A stretch of 64,000 nt of DNA from Pseudomonas benzenivorans (GTDB lineage: Bacteria; Pseudomonadota; Gammaproteobacteria; Pseudomonadales; Pseudomonadaceae): NCBI RefSeq assembly GCF_033547155.1, contig NZ_CP137892.1, positions 62,001 through 126,000 of the forward strand. Reading direction: 5' to 3'. This document shows, one piece after another, positions 21,210 to 29,218 of this stretch; position 1 is the first letter of the stretch; every line of letters begins with the position of its first letter. The notes under the pieces were generated by a model. That model saw only the letters and a program-made list of their open reading frames with translations. It was not told the origin of the DNA and made no database searches. Both the position numbers and the translations under genes were made by a program.

Positions 21210-21320
21210 GTCGCTGCCGGCGACCTGTCCGGGCGGTGGCGGATGGAACCTCTGCCGTCGCCTCCCGTCTGATGGCCAGGTGCCGCTTTCGGCACCCGTC
21301 ACCGAAAGGGAGAGCCTGAT

Positions 21321-21566
21321 ATGAACATCCTCGGAATCATCTTCATCGGCCTGATCGTCGGTCTGGTCGCCCGCTTCCTCAAGCCCGGCGACGACAGCAT
21401 GGGCTGGATCATGACCATCCTGCTGGGTATCGGCGGCTCCATCGCCGCCACCTACGGCGGCCAGGCGCTGGGCATCTACCGGGTCGGCCAGGGGGCCGGC
21501 TTCATCGGCGCGGTGGTCGGCGCGGTGGTACTGCTGATCCTCTACGGCGCGATCAAGAAGCGCTGA
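21321..21566 (+). CDS. GlsB/YeaQ/YmgE-family small membrane protein
   Basis: 81 aa with three hydrophobic segments and the family's glycine-rich motifs (IIFIGLIVGLVARFLKPG, GWIMTILLGIGGSIAATYGG, GAGFIGAVVGAVVLLILYGAI). This transglycosylase-associated family sits in the inner membrane and is linked to envelope stress, without a known activity. Strong ribosome site AAGGGAG upstream. It follows purEK and precedes the DUF3299 gene. Confidence 0.9.
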   Translation: MNILGIIFIGLIVGLVARFLKPGDDSMGWIMTILLGIGGSIAATYGGQALGIYRVGQGAGFIGAVVGAVVLLILYGAIKKR

Positions 21567-21598
21567 GCCGACCCTTTCCACCTGTTGCGAGCCTGCCG

Positions 21599-22132
21599 AT
21601 GCGCTACCTGCTGCTGCCCCTGCTGTTGCTCAGTCACCTGGCGCTGGCCGAGCCGGCGGAAACCGACTGGCTGGAACTGATGCCGGAAGAAGACCGCCAG
21701 GCCCTGGAGGCCATGCCGGAGATCGAGCATGACGGCCCCGAGCAGGACGGCACCTTCTACAACCCCGGCGGCCTGCGCCAGCAGGACAAGAACCTGCCGG
21801 CGGTGATGTACTCGGCCAGGACGGTGGCGGCGCTGGATGGCCGCTCGATCCGCCTGGGCGGCTACCCGGTGCCGCTGGAGAGCGACGCCGAGGGCCGCAG
21901 CACCCTGTTCTTCCTGGTGCCCTATCCCGGCGCCTGCATCCACGTGCCGCCGCCGCCGCCGAACCAGCTGGTGCTGGTGCGTTACCCGTCCGGCATAGCG
22001 CTGGAAGATATCTACGCGCCGCTGTGGGTCAGCGGCACGCTCAAGGTCGAGCCGATCAGCAACGAGTTGGCGGAGGCGGCCTACGCGCTGGACGCCGCCG
22101 CGGTGCGCCCGGTGGAGGAGGCGGACCTCTAG
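21599..22132 (+). CDS. Exported DUF3299-family protein
   Basis: 177 aa with a signal peptide (MRYLLLPLLLLSHLALA). The mature part has the DUF3299 pattern: VRLGGYPVPLE-like strand (SIRLGGYPVPLESDAEG), LVPYPGACIHVPPPPPNQ with the conserved Cys-x-His, and a YAPLWVSGTLKV strand. These periplasmic proteins often accompany MacB-like ABC or zinc-related systems, and the CIH motif suggests metal binding. Not confirmed by context here: it stands between a small membrane protein and an antiporter. Confidence 0.8.
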   Translation: MRYLLLPLLLLSHLALAEPAETDWLELMPEEDRQALEAMPEIEHDGPEQDGTFYNPGGLRQQDKNLPAVMYSARTVAALDGRSIRLGGYPVPLESDAEGRSTLFFLVPYPGACIHVPPPPPNQLVLVRYPSGIALEDIYAPLWVSGTLKVEPISNELAEAAYALDAAAVRPVEEADL

Positions 22133-22251
22133 CCGCCAGGCCGGCACCACCTCACGCGCCCCGGCCGAGCGCCTGCCGTTGCCTATGCTGAACAGAGGTT
22201 GCCTGTTCCTGCGCGGACAGGCCCAGCACCTGCCCGAAACGGGGGTGAGCC

Positions 22252-24315
22252 ATGACGGACGGTCTGGCGATTCTGCTGTTTGCGGTCTTCGCCCTGCTCA
22301 GCGGTGCCCTGCTGCGCTTCCTGCTGCACGGCAGCAGGGTGCCTTACTCGGTCGCCCTGCTGCTGCTCGGCCTGCTGGTCGGCGCCCTGGCGGAGCAGGC
22401 CTGGCTACCGGCCTGGGCCCAGGAGTTCAGCCAGAGCGTCGACTATGTGGCCGGTATCGAACCGCAGCTGATCCTGTTCCTGTTCCTGCCCGCGTTGATC
22501 TTCGAGTCCGCCTTCGCCATGGAGGTGCACCTGTTCCGCCGCATGCTGCCGCAGATCGCCCTGCTGGCGGTGCCGGGGCTGATCATCGCGACCCTGCTCA
22601 CCGCGCTGCTGGTGCGCCTGGCGCTGCCGCTGGAGTGGAGCTGGCCGGTGGCGCTGATGTTCGGCGCCCTGGTCAGCGCCACCGACCCGGTGGCGGTGGT
22701 GTCCTTGCTCAAGGAACAGAGTTCGCGCAAGCGCCTGGAGACCCTGATCGAGGGTGAGTCGCTGCTCAACGACGGCACCGCCATCGTCTTCTTCGTGCTG
22801 TTCTACGCCATGTTGCTGGGCGGCGCGGTCGAGGCCGGGGTGGCCCAGGTCGGCCTGGAGTTCCTCCGCGTGGTCTGCGTCGGCGCCCTGGTCGGGCTGC
22901 TGGTGGCGGCGGGGGTGGTGCTCTGGGTCGGCAAGGTGTTCAACGACGCGGTGCTGGAAACCGTGGTGACCATCGCCGCCGCCTACCTGGGTTTCATCGT
23001 CGCCGAGCACGGCTTCCACTCCTCCGGGGTGGTGGCGGTGGTGACCACCGCGGTGCTGCTGGCCGGGGTCGGCCGCACCCGCTTCAGCCCGGAGGTGATG
23101 CACTACCTGCATCACTTCTGGGAGATGCTCGCCTATATCTTCAACACCCTGATCTTCCTGCTGGTGGGCATCATCATCGCTCGCCTGGTGGCGCTGCCGC
23201 CGTTGCACATGTGGCTGAGCCTGCTGCTGCTGTACCTGGGGGTCAATGTGATCCGCGGCACCACCATCGCCCTGCTCTCGCCCTTGCTGGCCCGCCTGGG
23301 CATCGGCCTGACCCGCGACAAGGCCATAGTGCTGACCTGGGGCGGCCTGCGCGGCGCGGTGGCCCTGGCATTGGCGCTGTCGGTGGCGCAGCAGGGGCAG
23401 ATCGAGGCGAGCATCCGCGAGCAGGTGCTGTTCCTCACCGCCGGCCTGGTGGTGCTGACCATAGTGATCAACGGCGCCAGCATCGGTACGCTGCTGCAGT
23501 GGCTCGGCCTGGCCCAGCTGCCGCCGGCCAAGCAGGCCACTGTGGTCAAGGCCGAGGGGCTGATCCACAACGAGGTGGCCGATCTGCTCGAGGCCCTGCA
23601 GCGCGACCCGCTGCTGGCCCATGCCGACTGGCCGAGCATCGAGCGCAGCCTGCAACGGCTCAGGCTCAGCGCCGAGTTCCAGCCACGCGCGCCTGGCCCG
23701 CAGGAGGACCTGGCGGTCTTCTACAAGCGCCAGCTGCTGGAGAGCGAACGGCAGAACTACTGGAACCAGTTCGGCCTGGGCTTGCTCGACCAGGGCGCCA
23801 CGGCGCGCCTGGTGGAGGCGGTGGAAGCGGCCCTGGACGGCGTTCCCGACCTGGGGCCGCGGCCCCGCCTGCAGGGGTTCTGGGCCGAGCCGCCCTGGCT
23901 CGGCCGCCTGGCCCGCTGGGGCTGGTTGCAGCGCCGGCGCTTCCGCCACCTGGCCGCGGTCTACGGCACCCTGCGCGGCTACCTGCAGGCCCAGCAGGCA
24001 CTGCTGGGCCTGGCCACCGACCTGGCCCCGGACCCGAGCATGGCGGCGGCCGCGCGGCAGCAGATCGAGGCCAACCTCGAGCAGGCCCAGGCCCTGTTGA
24101 GCGAGCTGCGTCACGAGCACGGCAGGGTAGTGGCGCAGCTGGAGAGCTATACGGCGCTGCGCCTGCTGCTCAACCGCCAGCGCGAGGCGGTGCAGCATCT
24201 GGCCGACGAGGGCGTGCTGGAGCCGGCGGAGAGCCGCAAGCTGATCGAGCGGGTGGAACAGCAGATGTTCGAACTGGCCCGCGGGCGGACCGACGTCCTG
24301 GATCGGCGAGCCTGA
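22252..24315 (+). CDS. CPA1-family Na+(K+)/H+ antiporter
   Basis: 687 aa. Residues 1-420 hold about 12 membrane segments with the CPA1 ion-binding motif LVSATDPVAVVSLLKE, preceded by FLFLPALIFESAF, and the GGLRGAVALALALS motif in the second half; all are hallmarks of NhaP/NHE transporters. Residues about 430-687 form a long cytoplasmic helical domain of the type seen in NHE-like bacterial exchangers. It should exchange Na+ or K+ for protons across the inner membrane. Start at 22252 with a GGGGGTGAG ribosome site. Confidence 0.9.
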   Translation: MTDGLAILLFAVFALLSGALLRFLLHGSRVPYSVALLLLGLLVGALAEQAWLPAWAQEFSQSVDYVAGIEPQLILFLFLPALIFESAFAMEVHLFRRMLPQIALLAVPGLIIATLLTALLVRLALPLEWSWPVALMFGALVSATDPVAVVSLLKEQSSRKRLETLIEGESLLNDGTAIVFFVLFYAMLLGGAVEAGVAQVGLEFLRVVCVGALVGLLVAAGVVLWVGKVFNDAVLETVVTIAAAYLGFIVAEHGFHSSGVVAVVTTAVLLAGVGRTRFSPEVMHYLHHFWEMLAYIFNTLIFLLVGIIIARLVALPPLHMWLSLLLLYLGVNVIRGTTIALLSPLLARLGIGLTRDKAIVLTWGGLRGAVALALALSVAQQGQIEASIREQVLFLTAGLVVLTIVINGASIGTLLQWLGLAQLPPAKQATVVKAEGLIHNEVADLLEALQRDPLLAHADWPSIERSLQRLRLSAEFQPRAPGPQEDLAVFYKRQLLESERQNYWNQFGLGLLDQGATARLVEAVEAALDGVPDLGPRPRLQGFWAEPPWLGRLARWGWLQRRRFRHLAAVYGTLRGYLQAQQALLGLATDLAPDPSMAAAARQQIEANLEQAQALLSELRHEHGRVVAQLESYTALRLLLNRQREAVQHLADEGVLEPAESRKLIERVEQQMFELARGRTDVLDRRA

Positions 24316-24379
24316 GCGGTCAGGCGGGGGGGGCGCGCGGGCGACGGGAAGAGCCGCCGAGCGGATACGCGGCGGACGG

Positions 24380-24411
24380 GGCAGGACCGGGCTGCGCTGC
24401 CCGGCCCTGCC
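24380..24411. terminator. Bidirectional hairpin between convergent genes
   Basis: GGCAGG-A-CCGGGC (24380-24392) pairs with GCCCGG-C-CCTGCC (24399-24411) in a 12-bp stem with one mismatch. It lies between the antiporter and the M14 peptidase, which are convergent. No U-run, so the terminator function is tentative. Confidence 0.5.
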
Positions 24412-24417
24412 GGTGGC

Positions 24418-26598
24418 TTACTGGATCACCACGCTGTAGTCCTCCACCTCGCCGTAGTCGTAGCTGCCGCAGGCGTTGGGTGCGCTGTTGTAGCGCATGG
24501 CCACGCGCATGCGGGTCTTGCCGCTGGCGGCGCTGGCCGGGATGTTCAGCGTGCCGTTGACCACCGAGGTCTTGGCGCTGCCCGAGCTGAACACCTGCTC
24601 GCCGCTGTCGCTGAAGTCGCCGTCCTGGTTGAGGTCGATCCACACCTTCCAGTACTGCTTGTAGGCGGTGCCGGCGAACTGCGGGGTCAGGCTCAGGCTG
24701 TTGTTGCCGCGCTGCAGGCCGATCTGCTGGCTGGTGAAGTCGCTGTAGGTGGCTGCGCCGGAGGCGTTGCTGAAGCTGCCGACCTGCACCTTGCCGATCC
24801 ACTCATAGCTGGCGCTGCCGCTGGCGGCACTGCAGTACTGCGCCGGCGGCGTGCCGCCGTCCTCGTCGATCACCAGGAAGTTGGCGCTGACCGCGCCCCA
24901 GGCCCCCGAGCTGTCGCGGCTGCGCACATAGACCAGATGCTTGCCCTCGCTGAGCCCTGCGGTTACCAGGCTGCCGGTGAAGCCCTCGGTGGCGCTGTTG
25001 AAGCTGCCGTCGCTGGCCTGCAGCGCCGCCGGCGTCGCGCCAGACTCCCAGGGCGCCTTGTCGATATAGACCTCCACCGCGCTGATGGTCTGGGTACTTT
25101 CGGTGCCGTTGCTGTTGTTGAAGCGGGTATCGCTGGCGGTGCCGCTGACGGTGACCGTGGTACCGGCCGGCACGCCGGTGGTGGCGGCGGTGCCGCTCAG
25201 GCTGAGGGCGGTGACGTCCGGCCCCGAGGGGGTCAGGTAGGGCGTGCGCACCACCTTGGCGGCATAGATCAGCGCCGGCAGGTTGTTCGGCTTGATGGTG
25301 TTGGTGTAGGTGCTGCAGTTCTGGAAGAACTGGGTGCCCAGCTCGAAGGTGTAGGCGGCCACGCCCAGCTCGCCGTAGCTGATGCCGTCGCTGGTACCGT
25401 CGGTTGGGTAGAGGCCGATGGACTGCTGCGGGCTGTAGCCGTTGAAGAAGGCGAACTTGCGCCCGAGGGTCTGCAGGGCATTGCCGTTGGGCGCCGGGCT
25501 GCTGGTGTCGCCCCAGGGCCAGAGCACCAGTTCGCTGTAGCTGTGGATGTCCAGGTGGATGCCGCTGGTGTCGCTGGGTGCGCCATCGTTCTTGCCCGGG
25601 CCGCGGCGGTCCGGCCAGAGGCCGCGCACATAGTTCTCCAGGGCCTGGATCTCCGGCTCGGAGCCGGCGCTGGGGCCGCGGTAGGTGTCGTTGCACTGGC
25701 TACCGCTGGAGCCCTGGCCGTTGGTGCTGTTCCAGCCGAAGGTGAAGTTGCGGTTGAGGTCGGCGCCGCGGCTGTTGCTGCTGGCGCCGCAGTAATTCTG
25801 GTTGGTGTTCTTGCGCCAGGACAGCCCGGTCTCGGCCTTCTTGCGGCCGTCCGGGTTGGCCATCAGCATGATGTGCACTTCGTGATGGTCGAGGATCCAG
25901 GTGGCATCGGCGTCTTCGCCATAGCCGTCGACCAGCCAGCGGGCGAAGTCCAGAGTCAGGGCGGCGGTGGTGTACTCGCGGGCATGGATGGCGCTATTGA
26001 TGAACAGCTTGGGCTTGTCGCCGGTCTTGGCCTGGTTGGTCAGCTTGAGCACGCGCATATCGTGGCCGCCCAGGTTGTTGCTCTTCTCCCAGGAGTCGCC
26101 GACATCCAGCCACTGCGCCAGGTTCGGCTTGCTGCTGGCCATCCCCGCGGCCGCCGCGAAGGTCTCTTCCACCGTGGCGTAGCAGGCGTAACCGGGAATA
26201 CCGCTGGCACTGCTGGCGCTGGGCGCCGCCATGCTCTTCATCTGCAGGCGGTTCTGCATCTTGCTCAGGATCTGGTTGCGCTTCTCGATGAACTCGGTGG
26301 CCGGGGCGAAGGTGAAGCCAAACACCTGCAGCTTCTGCATCTCTTCGTCATTCAACTCCATGACCAGGTAGCCGTCGTCGTAATGCGACTCGAGCATCTG
26401 CCCGTGGAAGCTGATGGCCGCCTTGCGGGCGATTTCCTTGTTCGGGAAGAACGCCTTGTAGACCTGGTTGGCGGCCTTTTCCTGCTCGAGCAGGAGAAAA
26501 TCGTCCTGGGCAACAGCGGCGTCGGCGAATGCCAAGTTGGTATTAACACCGGCGACCACCAGGGCGATAGCCGACAAGGTATGTAGAGCTGTCTTCAT
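24418..26598 (-). CDS. Secreted M14 zinc carboxypeptidase with C-terminal GEVED domain
   Basis: 726 aa from ATG 26598, with AAGGAAAT as ribosome site and a signal peptide ending near LAFADA. A propeptide-like region (30-135) precedes the M14 catalytic domain (about 145-455): zinc ligands H205 and E208 in HAREYTT and H352 in HLDIHSYSE, substrate-binding LNRNFTFGW, and catalytic E419 in YTFELGT. An Ig/fibronectin-like linker follows (460-615), and the last 110 residues end in the GEVEDYSV motif of the GEVED domain. Exported and probably released. It removes C-terminal residues from peptides; specificity unknown. Confidence 0.9.
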   Translation of the reverse strand: MKTALHTLSAIALVVAGVNTNLAFADAAVAQDDFLLLEQEKAANQVYKAFFPNKEIARKAAISFHGQMLESHYDDGYLVMELNDEEMQKLQVFGFTFAPATEFIEKRNQILSKMQNRLQMKSMAAPSASSASGIPGYACYATVEETFAAAAGMASSKPNLAQWLDVGDSWEKSNNLGGHDMRVLKLTNQAKTGDKPKLFINSAIHAREYTTAALTLDFARWLVDGYGEDADATWILDHHEVHIMLMANPDGRKKAETGLSWRKNTNQNYCGASSNSRGADLNRNFTFGWNSTNGQGSSGSQCNDTYRGPSAGSEPEIQALENYVRGLWPDRRGPGKNDGAPSDTSGIHLDIHSYSELVLWPWGDTSSPAPNGNALQTLGRKFAFFNGYSPQQSIGLYPTDGTSDGISYGELGVAAYTFELGTQFFQNCSTYTNTIKPNNLPALIYAAKVVRTPYLTPSGPDVTALSLSGTAATTGVPAGTTVTVSGTASDTRFNNSNGTESTQTISAVEVYIDKAPWESGATPAALQASDGSFNSATEGFTGSLVTAGLSEGKHLVYVRSRDSSGAWGAVSANFLVIDEDGGTPPAQYCSAASGSASYEWIGKVQVGSFSNASGAATYSDFTSQQIGLQRGNNSLSLTPQFAGTAYKQYWKVWIDLNQDGDFSDSGEQVFSSGSAKTSVVNGTLNIPASAASGKTRMRVAMRYNSAPNACGSYDYGEVEDYSVVIQ

Positions 26599-27075
26599 TA
26601 TTCATTTCCTTCGAATAAAGTTGCTCGGCGAAGCGGGATAGGCTTCGCGATGGGAAGAGTTCTTGTGGAACTCAGGGCTGCTGGGAAACGCATCCCGCTG
26701 CCAGTTCGAAACGGGGTCAATACTTCCTCAATTGACCCGCAACGGCTGTCGATACCAGCGCCGGCAGGGAACCGTTGCAAAGTAGAAGTGCTCTAAATTG
26801 CTGTCAATTGCTGGGAATATCCGGGTTTTGGAAGGCTTTTTGGGCATTTCCTGTGGTGTTTGCGCCAGCTTGACGGGCCAGCCGAAGAGGCAGCCGACCG
26901 GATCGGTTACGGGAAAACAACGGCGGCCAGGCAAATCAATTTGTTACTGCCATTAAGACGGGATGTTTGGATTTGGCTTTGAACGAGTCAAATTAATGAC
27001 TGGGTGGTGAAGTTGTAGGCTGTGCACCTGACAAGTGCACGCGAAGTGTCGAGTCGATCACGGAGATATAAGGAT
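26599..27075. other. Divergent promoter region between the M14 peptidase and a lipoprotein gene
   Basis: 477 bases without a gene. It contains an 8-bp inverted repeat GGGTCAAT (26714-26721) / ATTGACCC (26731-26738) with a 9-base spacer, about 120 bases upstream of the peptidase start, a possible operator. Two GTGCAC palindromes lie at 27022-27027 and 27035-27040 near the lipoprotein gene. No clear -35/-10 pairs were assigned. Confidence 0.5.
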
Positions 27076-27555
27076 ATGTCGCATCCGCGAAAATCGAGAA
27101 AGAGTAATTTTCTGGGGTTCCTGGCCGCCTGCGGCTTGAGCACGGCGCTGGTTGCCTGCGCTGTCGCCGAGCCTGCGCTGCCGACCGAGGCCCGGCACCT
27201 GGCCGAGCAGTGGCAGGCGTTACGCGCCAAGCCCGGGCATTTCTCTGGCGCTGCCTGGGATGACCAGGTCGACAAATGGCAGGGCACCAAGCACCGGTTG
27301 ATGCAGCAACTGCTCGAGCTGGCCTGGAGCGAGCGCTACGACGCAACCCAGCTACGCGCCCTGCTCGGCGCCCCGGACCGGGTCTGGACGCCGGAATCGG
27401 ATGAGTACGCCGACTGGCTGCGCCTGACCGACTGGCGCGGCCAGCCCGCCGGCGAGCTCTGGGCCTACGACTGGCGCGGCCAGCATGATCAGCTGCTGTT
27501 CGCGCTGGAAGGCGAACAGCTAAAGGCGGCGGGGTGGTTGTTGATGTATGAGTAG
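27076..27555 (+). CDS. Predicted lipoprotein of unknown function
   Basis: 159 aa from ATG 27076 (CGGAGA and AAGG upstream; an earlier in-frame ATG at 27022 overlaps the GTGCAC repeats). The basic start, hydrophobic run and LVAC lipobox (cysteine near residue 28) predict a lipoprotein. The mature part has Trp-rich repeats (VWTPESDEYADWLRLTDWRGQPAGELWAYDWRGQ) reminiscent of SmpA/OmlA-like folds (ALLGAPDRVW). No partner gene is evident. Confidence 0.7.
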   Translation: MSHPRKSRKSNFLGFLAACGLSTALVACAVAEPALPTEARHLAEQWQALRAKPGHFSGAAWDDQVDKWQGTKHRLMQQLLELAWSERYDATQLRALLGAPDRVWTPESDEYADWLRLTDWRGQPAGELWAYDWRGQHDQLLFALEGEQLKAAGWLLMYE

Positions 27556-27575
27556 GGTGTTTGGGGGCTTGGTGA

Positions 27576-27620
27576 GGGGCAGGTTTATTGTTTAGAAAAT
27601 AAATCTGTCCCCCCTTTTTT
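27576..27620 (+). terminator. Intrinsic terminator after the lipoprotein gene
   Basis: GGGGCAGGTTTATT (27576-27589) pairs imperfectly with AATAAATCTGTCCCC (27598-27612), followed by CCTTTTTT. The sequence resembles a repeat-like terminator I have seen often in Pseudomonas. It also separates this gene from the convergent T6SS cargo block. Confidence 0.75.
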
Positions 27621-27634
27621 GCTTTTTGATTGGT

Positions 27635-28396
27635 TCAATTGGCTTCTATCGCGTGTAGCAGCTCCACCGATGTCAGGCGTTTCAGCGTGTGCGTGGCCGG
27701 ATCCGTCTCCACGTCCAGCGACAGCGGTGTGGTGCCATCCGCGTCATACACGAAGTAGACGTTGCCGCTGCTCACTTCATGAGTTTTGCCGCCCGCAGTC
27801 GCTATTGTTTTCGGTGCTGCCGACATCAACTCGTCAACCGAGTGATAACGCAGTGTTACGTCGACCTCGCCCAAGCGGCCTAGGGGAGCGTCGGCCGCTT
27901 GAGGAGGATCGGCTATCACTGACTGCAGGGGCACTGTATTGGATGCTTCGATCCACTTGTCCGAGTAGGAAAAAATCAGATCTTGGTACTCGCTCGACAG
28001 TGGCTTATCCAGATTGCATACGGCCTTGCGAATAGATGCGCCATTCTGTCCATTGCGGATATTGCCGTACATGCAGTCGATGAAGGGGACTTTTTCCTTG
28101 AGTGAGAGGGTATAAAACACTTCGAAATGTGTGTTTGATCCGGCGTTTTCGTAGCTCAGCGCGGGAGCCCCGTTGAACGAGACTAGGGTTCTGGACGTCT
28201 GGCCTGCGTAATCAACGATATCGGCGAATACCTTGGTTTCCTTTCCCCAGCTGATCGTCAACTCGCCGGTGTCCATGTTCCCTTGGTAGGTTTCCGTGAC
28301 TTCGCCTCTATTGACTGTGACGGTGTACGTCTGCGCATATATAGCGCTAGCCAGCGCAAGCGATATCAGCAGCGTGGTAGATACTATGTGCTTCAT
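27635..28396 (-). CDS. Secreted protein, candidate orphan immunity protein for the displaced GH19-type toxin tip
   Basis: 253 aa with a signal peptide (MKHIVSTTLLISLALASAIYAQ) and an AAGGAAAC ribosome site. The mature domain is beta-rich with two cysteines (DCMYGN, AVCNLD). No family is recognised. It lies 53 bases downstream of the start-less GH19 fragment, last in a same-strand row of effector, immunity, toxin remnant and this gene. A periplasmic location is what an immunity protein to a peptidoglycan hydrolase needs. Function is inferred from context only. Confidence 0.6.
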   Translation of the reverse strand: MKHIVSTTLLISLALASAIYAQTYTVTVNRGEVTETYQGNMDTGELTISWGKETKVFADIVDYAGQTSRTLVSFNGAPALSYENAGSNTHFEVFYTLSLKEKVPFIDCMYGNIRNGQNGASIRKAVCNLDKPLSSEYQDLIFSYSDKWIEASNTVPLQSVIADPPQAADAPLGRLGEVDVTLRYHSVDELMSAAPKTIATAGGKTHEVSSGNVYFVYDADGTTPLSLDVETDPATHTLKRLTSVELLHAIEAN

Positions 28397-28449
28397 AGAG
28401 TGAATGTTTCCTTGGCTGAGGATGTTTCCCTGAGAATGGATTCGAACTT

Positions 28450-28779
28450 CTATGCGTATTCGATGATAGTGGTCAACTTATCTTTAGGGTTAATGATGTT
28501 CCGGGCATTCACATAGTCCACGCCAGAGGCATTAATGTAGTGGGCTAGTTTCTTATCGGTGAAGATGCCCTCTTTCATGCCCCAAATCATAATTGGCACG
28601 GAGTGCTCTGGCTCGGTGGCCTTATCGGGTTGGGTCACGAAATCGATGCCGAAGTACTCTTTGGCCTTGCGGTAGCTCTTCTTCCAAGTGAGATGAACGA
28701 GTTCTCGCCTTCGGTACTTGCAGCCGTCACCCTGAGCAGATTGTGCTGCAAGGGCCCCATGCGCGATCTCATTGATCCA
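28450..28779 (-). pseudogene. Orphan C-terminal tip of a GH19-type lysozyme/chitinase effector
   Basis: An open frame of 110 codons runs from just after a TGA (28780-28782) to a TAG at 28450. Its translation (YRRRELVHLTWKKSYRKA, IMIWGMKEGIFTDKKLAHYI, DYVNARNIIN) matches the C-terminal half of GH19-type peptidoglycan hydrolases, where YRGRGxxxLTW and GMxxGxFTGKKL are typical. The N-terminal half with the catalytic glutamates is absent. There is no ATG before residue about 67 and no ribosome site, so it is not an independent gene. It begins 25 bases after the immunity gene of the upstream effector. Confidence 0.7.
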
Positions 28780-28804
28780 TCAGTTCGACTCAGTGCTTTG
28801 TGCT

Positions 28805-29218
28805 TTAAGGGTTTTCTATATCTTCGCAAATCATTTCGCTTATGGTGCTATTCTCAATCGGAACAAAGCATTTCATCTTTTGCTCACCAGTTGTTTCAAG
28901 AGGAGTAATGCTTAATGTGAGATGTGCACCAAGGCTAGAGAAATAAACGTTCTCGAAGTGAGAGTCAGAAAAGTCGGTTCTAAATGATTTTCCATTTAGG
29001 CTGCAAAAATTTTTAGCAGAAGTTATTTTCCAACCATTCCTAGGGTTAAGGGTCTGAAAAAAAGCACAAGGCTCTCCATATATGCGGATGTATCTGGCGA
29101 CTATGTTGTTTAGTCTTGCTGATTTTGCTTCGGATATTTTTGAGTAGTCAATTTCTTCTCCGGCTACCGCTGTCGCTAGAAAGACTATGAAAAGCTGCAG
29201 CAACGCTATCTTCTTCAC
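28805..29218 (-). CDS. Candidate immunity protein for the muramidase effector
   Basis: 137 aa with a signal peptide ending AVAGEE. The mature domain has four cysteines (EPCAFF, NFCSLN, MKCFVP, MICED) that could form two disulphides in the periplasm. Its ATG overlaps the effector's stop (ATGA at 29218-29215), the tight coupling usual for toxin-immunity pairs. The DNA is AT-rich, like the toxin tip. No known family recognised; the role is inferred from position and export signal. Confidence 0.7.
   Translation of the reverse strand: MKKIALLQLFIVFLATAVAGEEIDYSKISEAKSARLNNIVARYIRIYGEPCAFFQTLNPRNGWKITSAKNFCSLNGKSFRTDFSDSHFENVYFSSLGAHLTLSITPLETTGEQKMKCFVPIENSTISEMICEDIENP

Noticed and set aside
27576..27620. 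Small regulatory RNA
   Set aside because: The hairpin with U-run sits directly after a gene stop on the same strand and is explained as its terminator.
28450..28638. Independent 62-aa gene starting at GTG 28638
   Set aside because: There is no ribosome site, and the open frame and GH19-like similarity extend 47 codons upstream of this GTG to a stop at 28780-28782. It is better seen as a start-less fragment.
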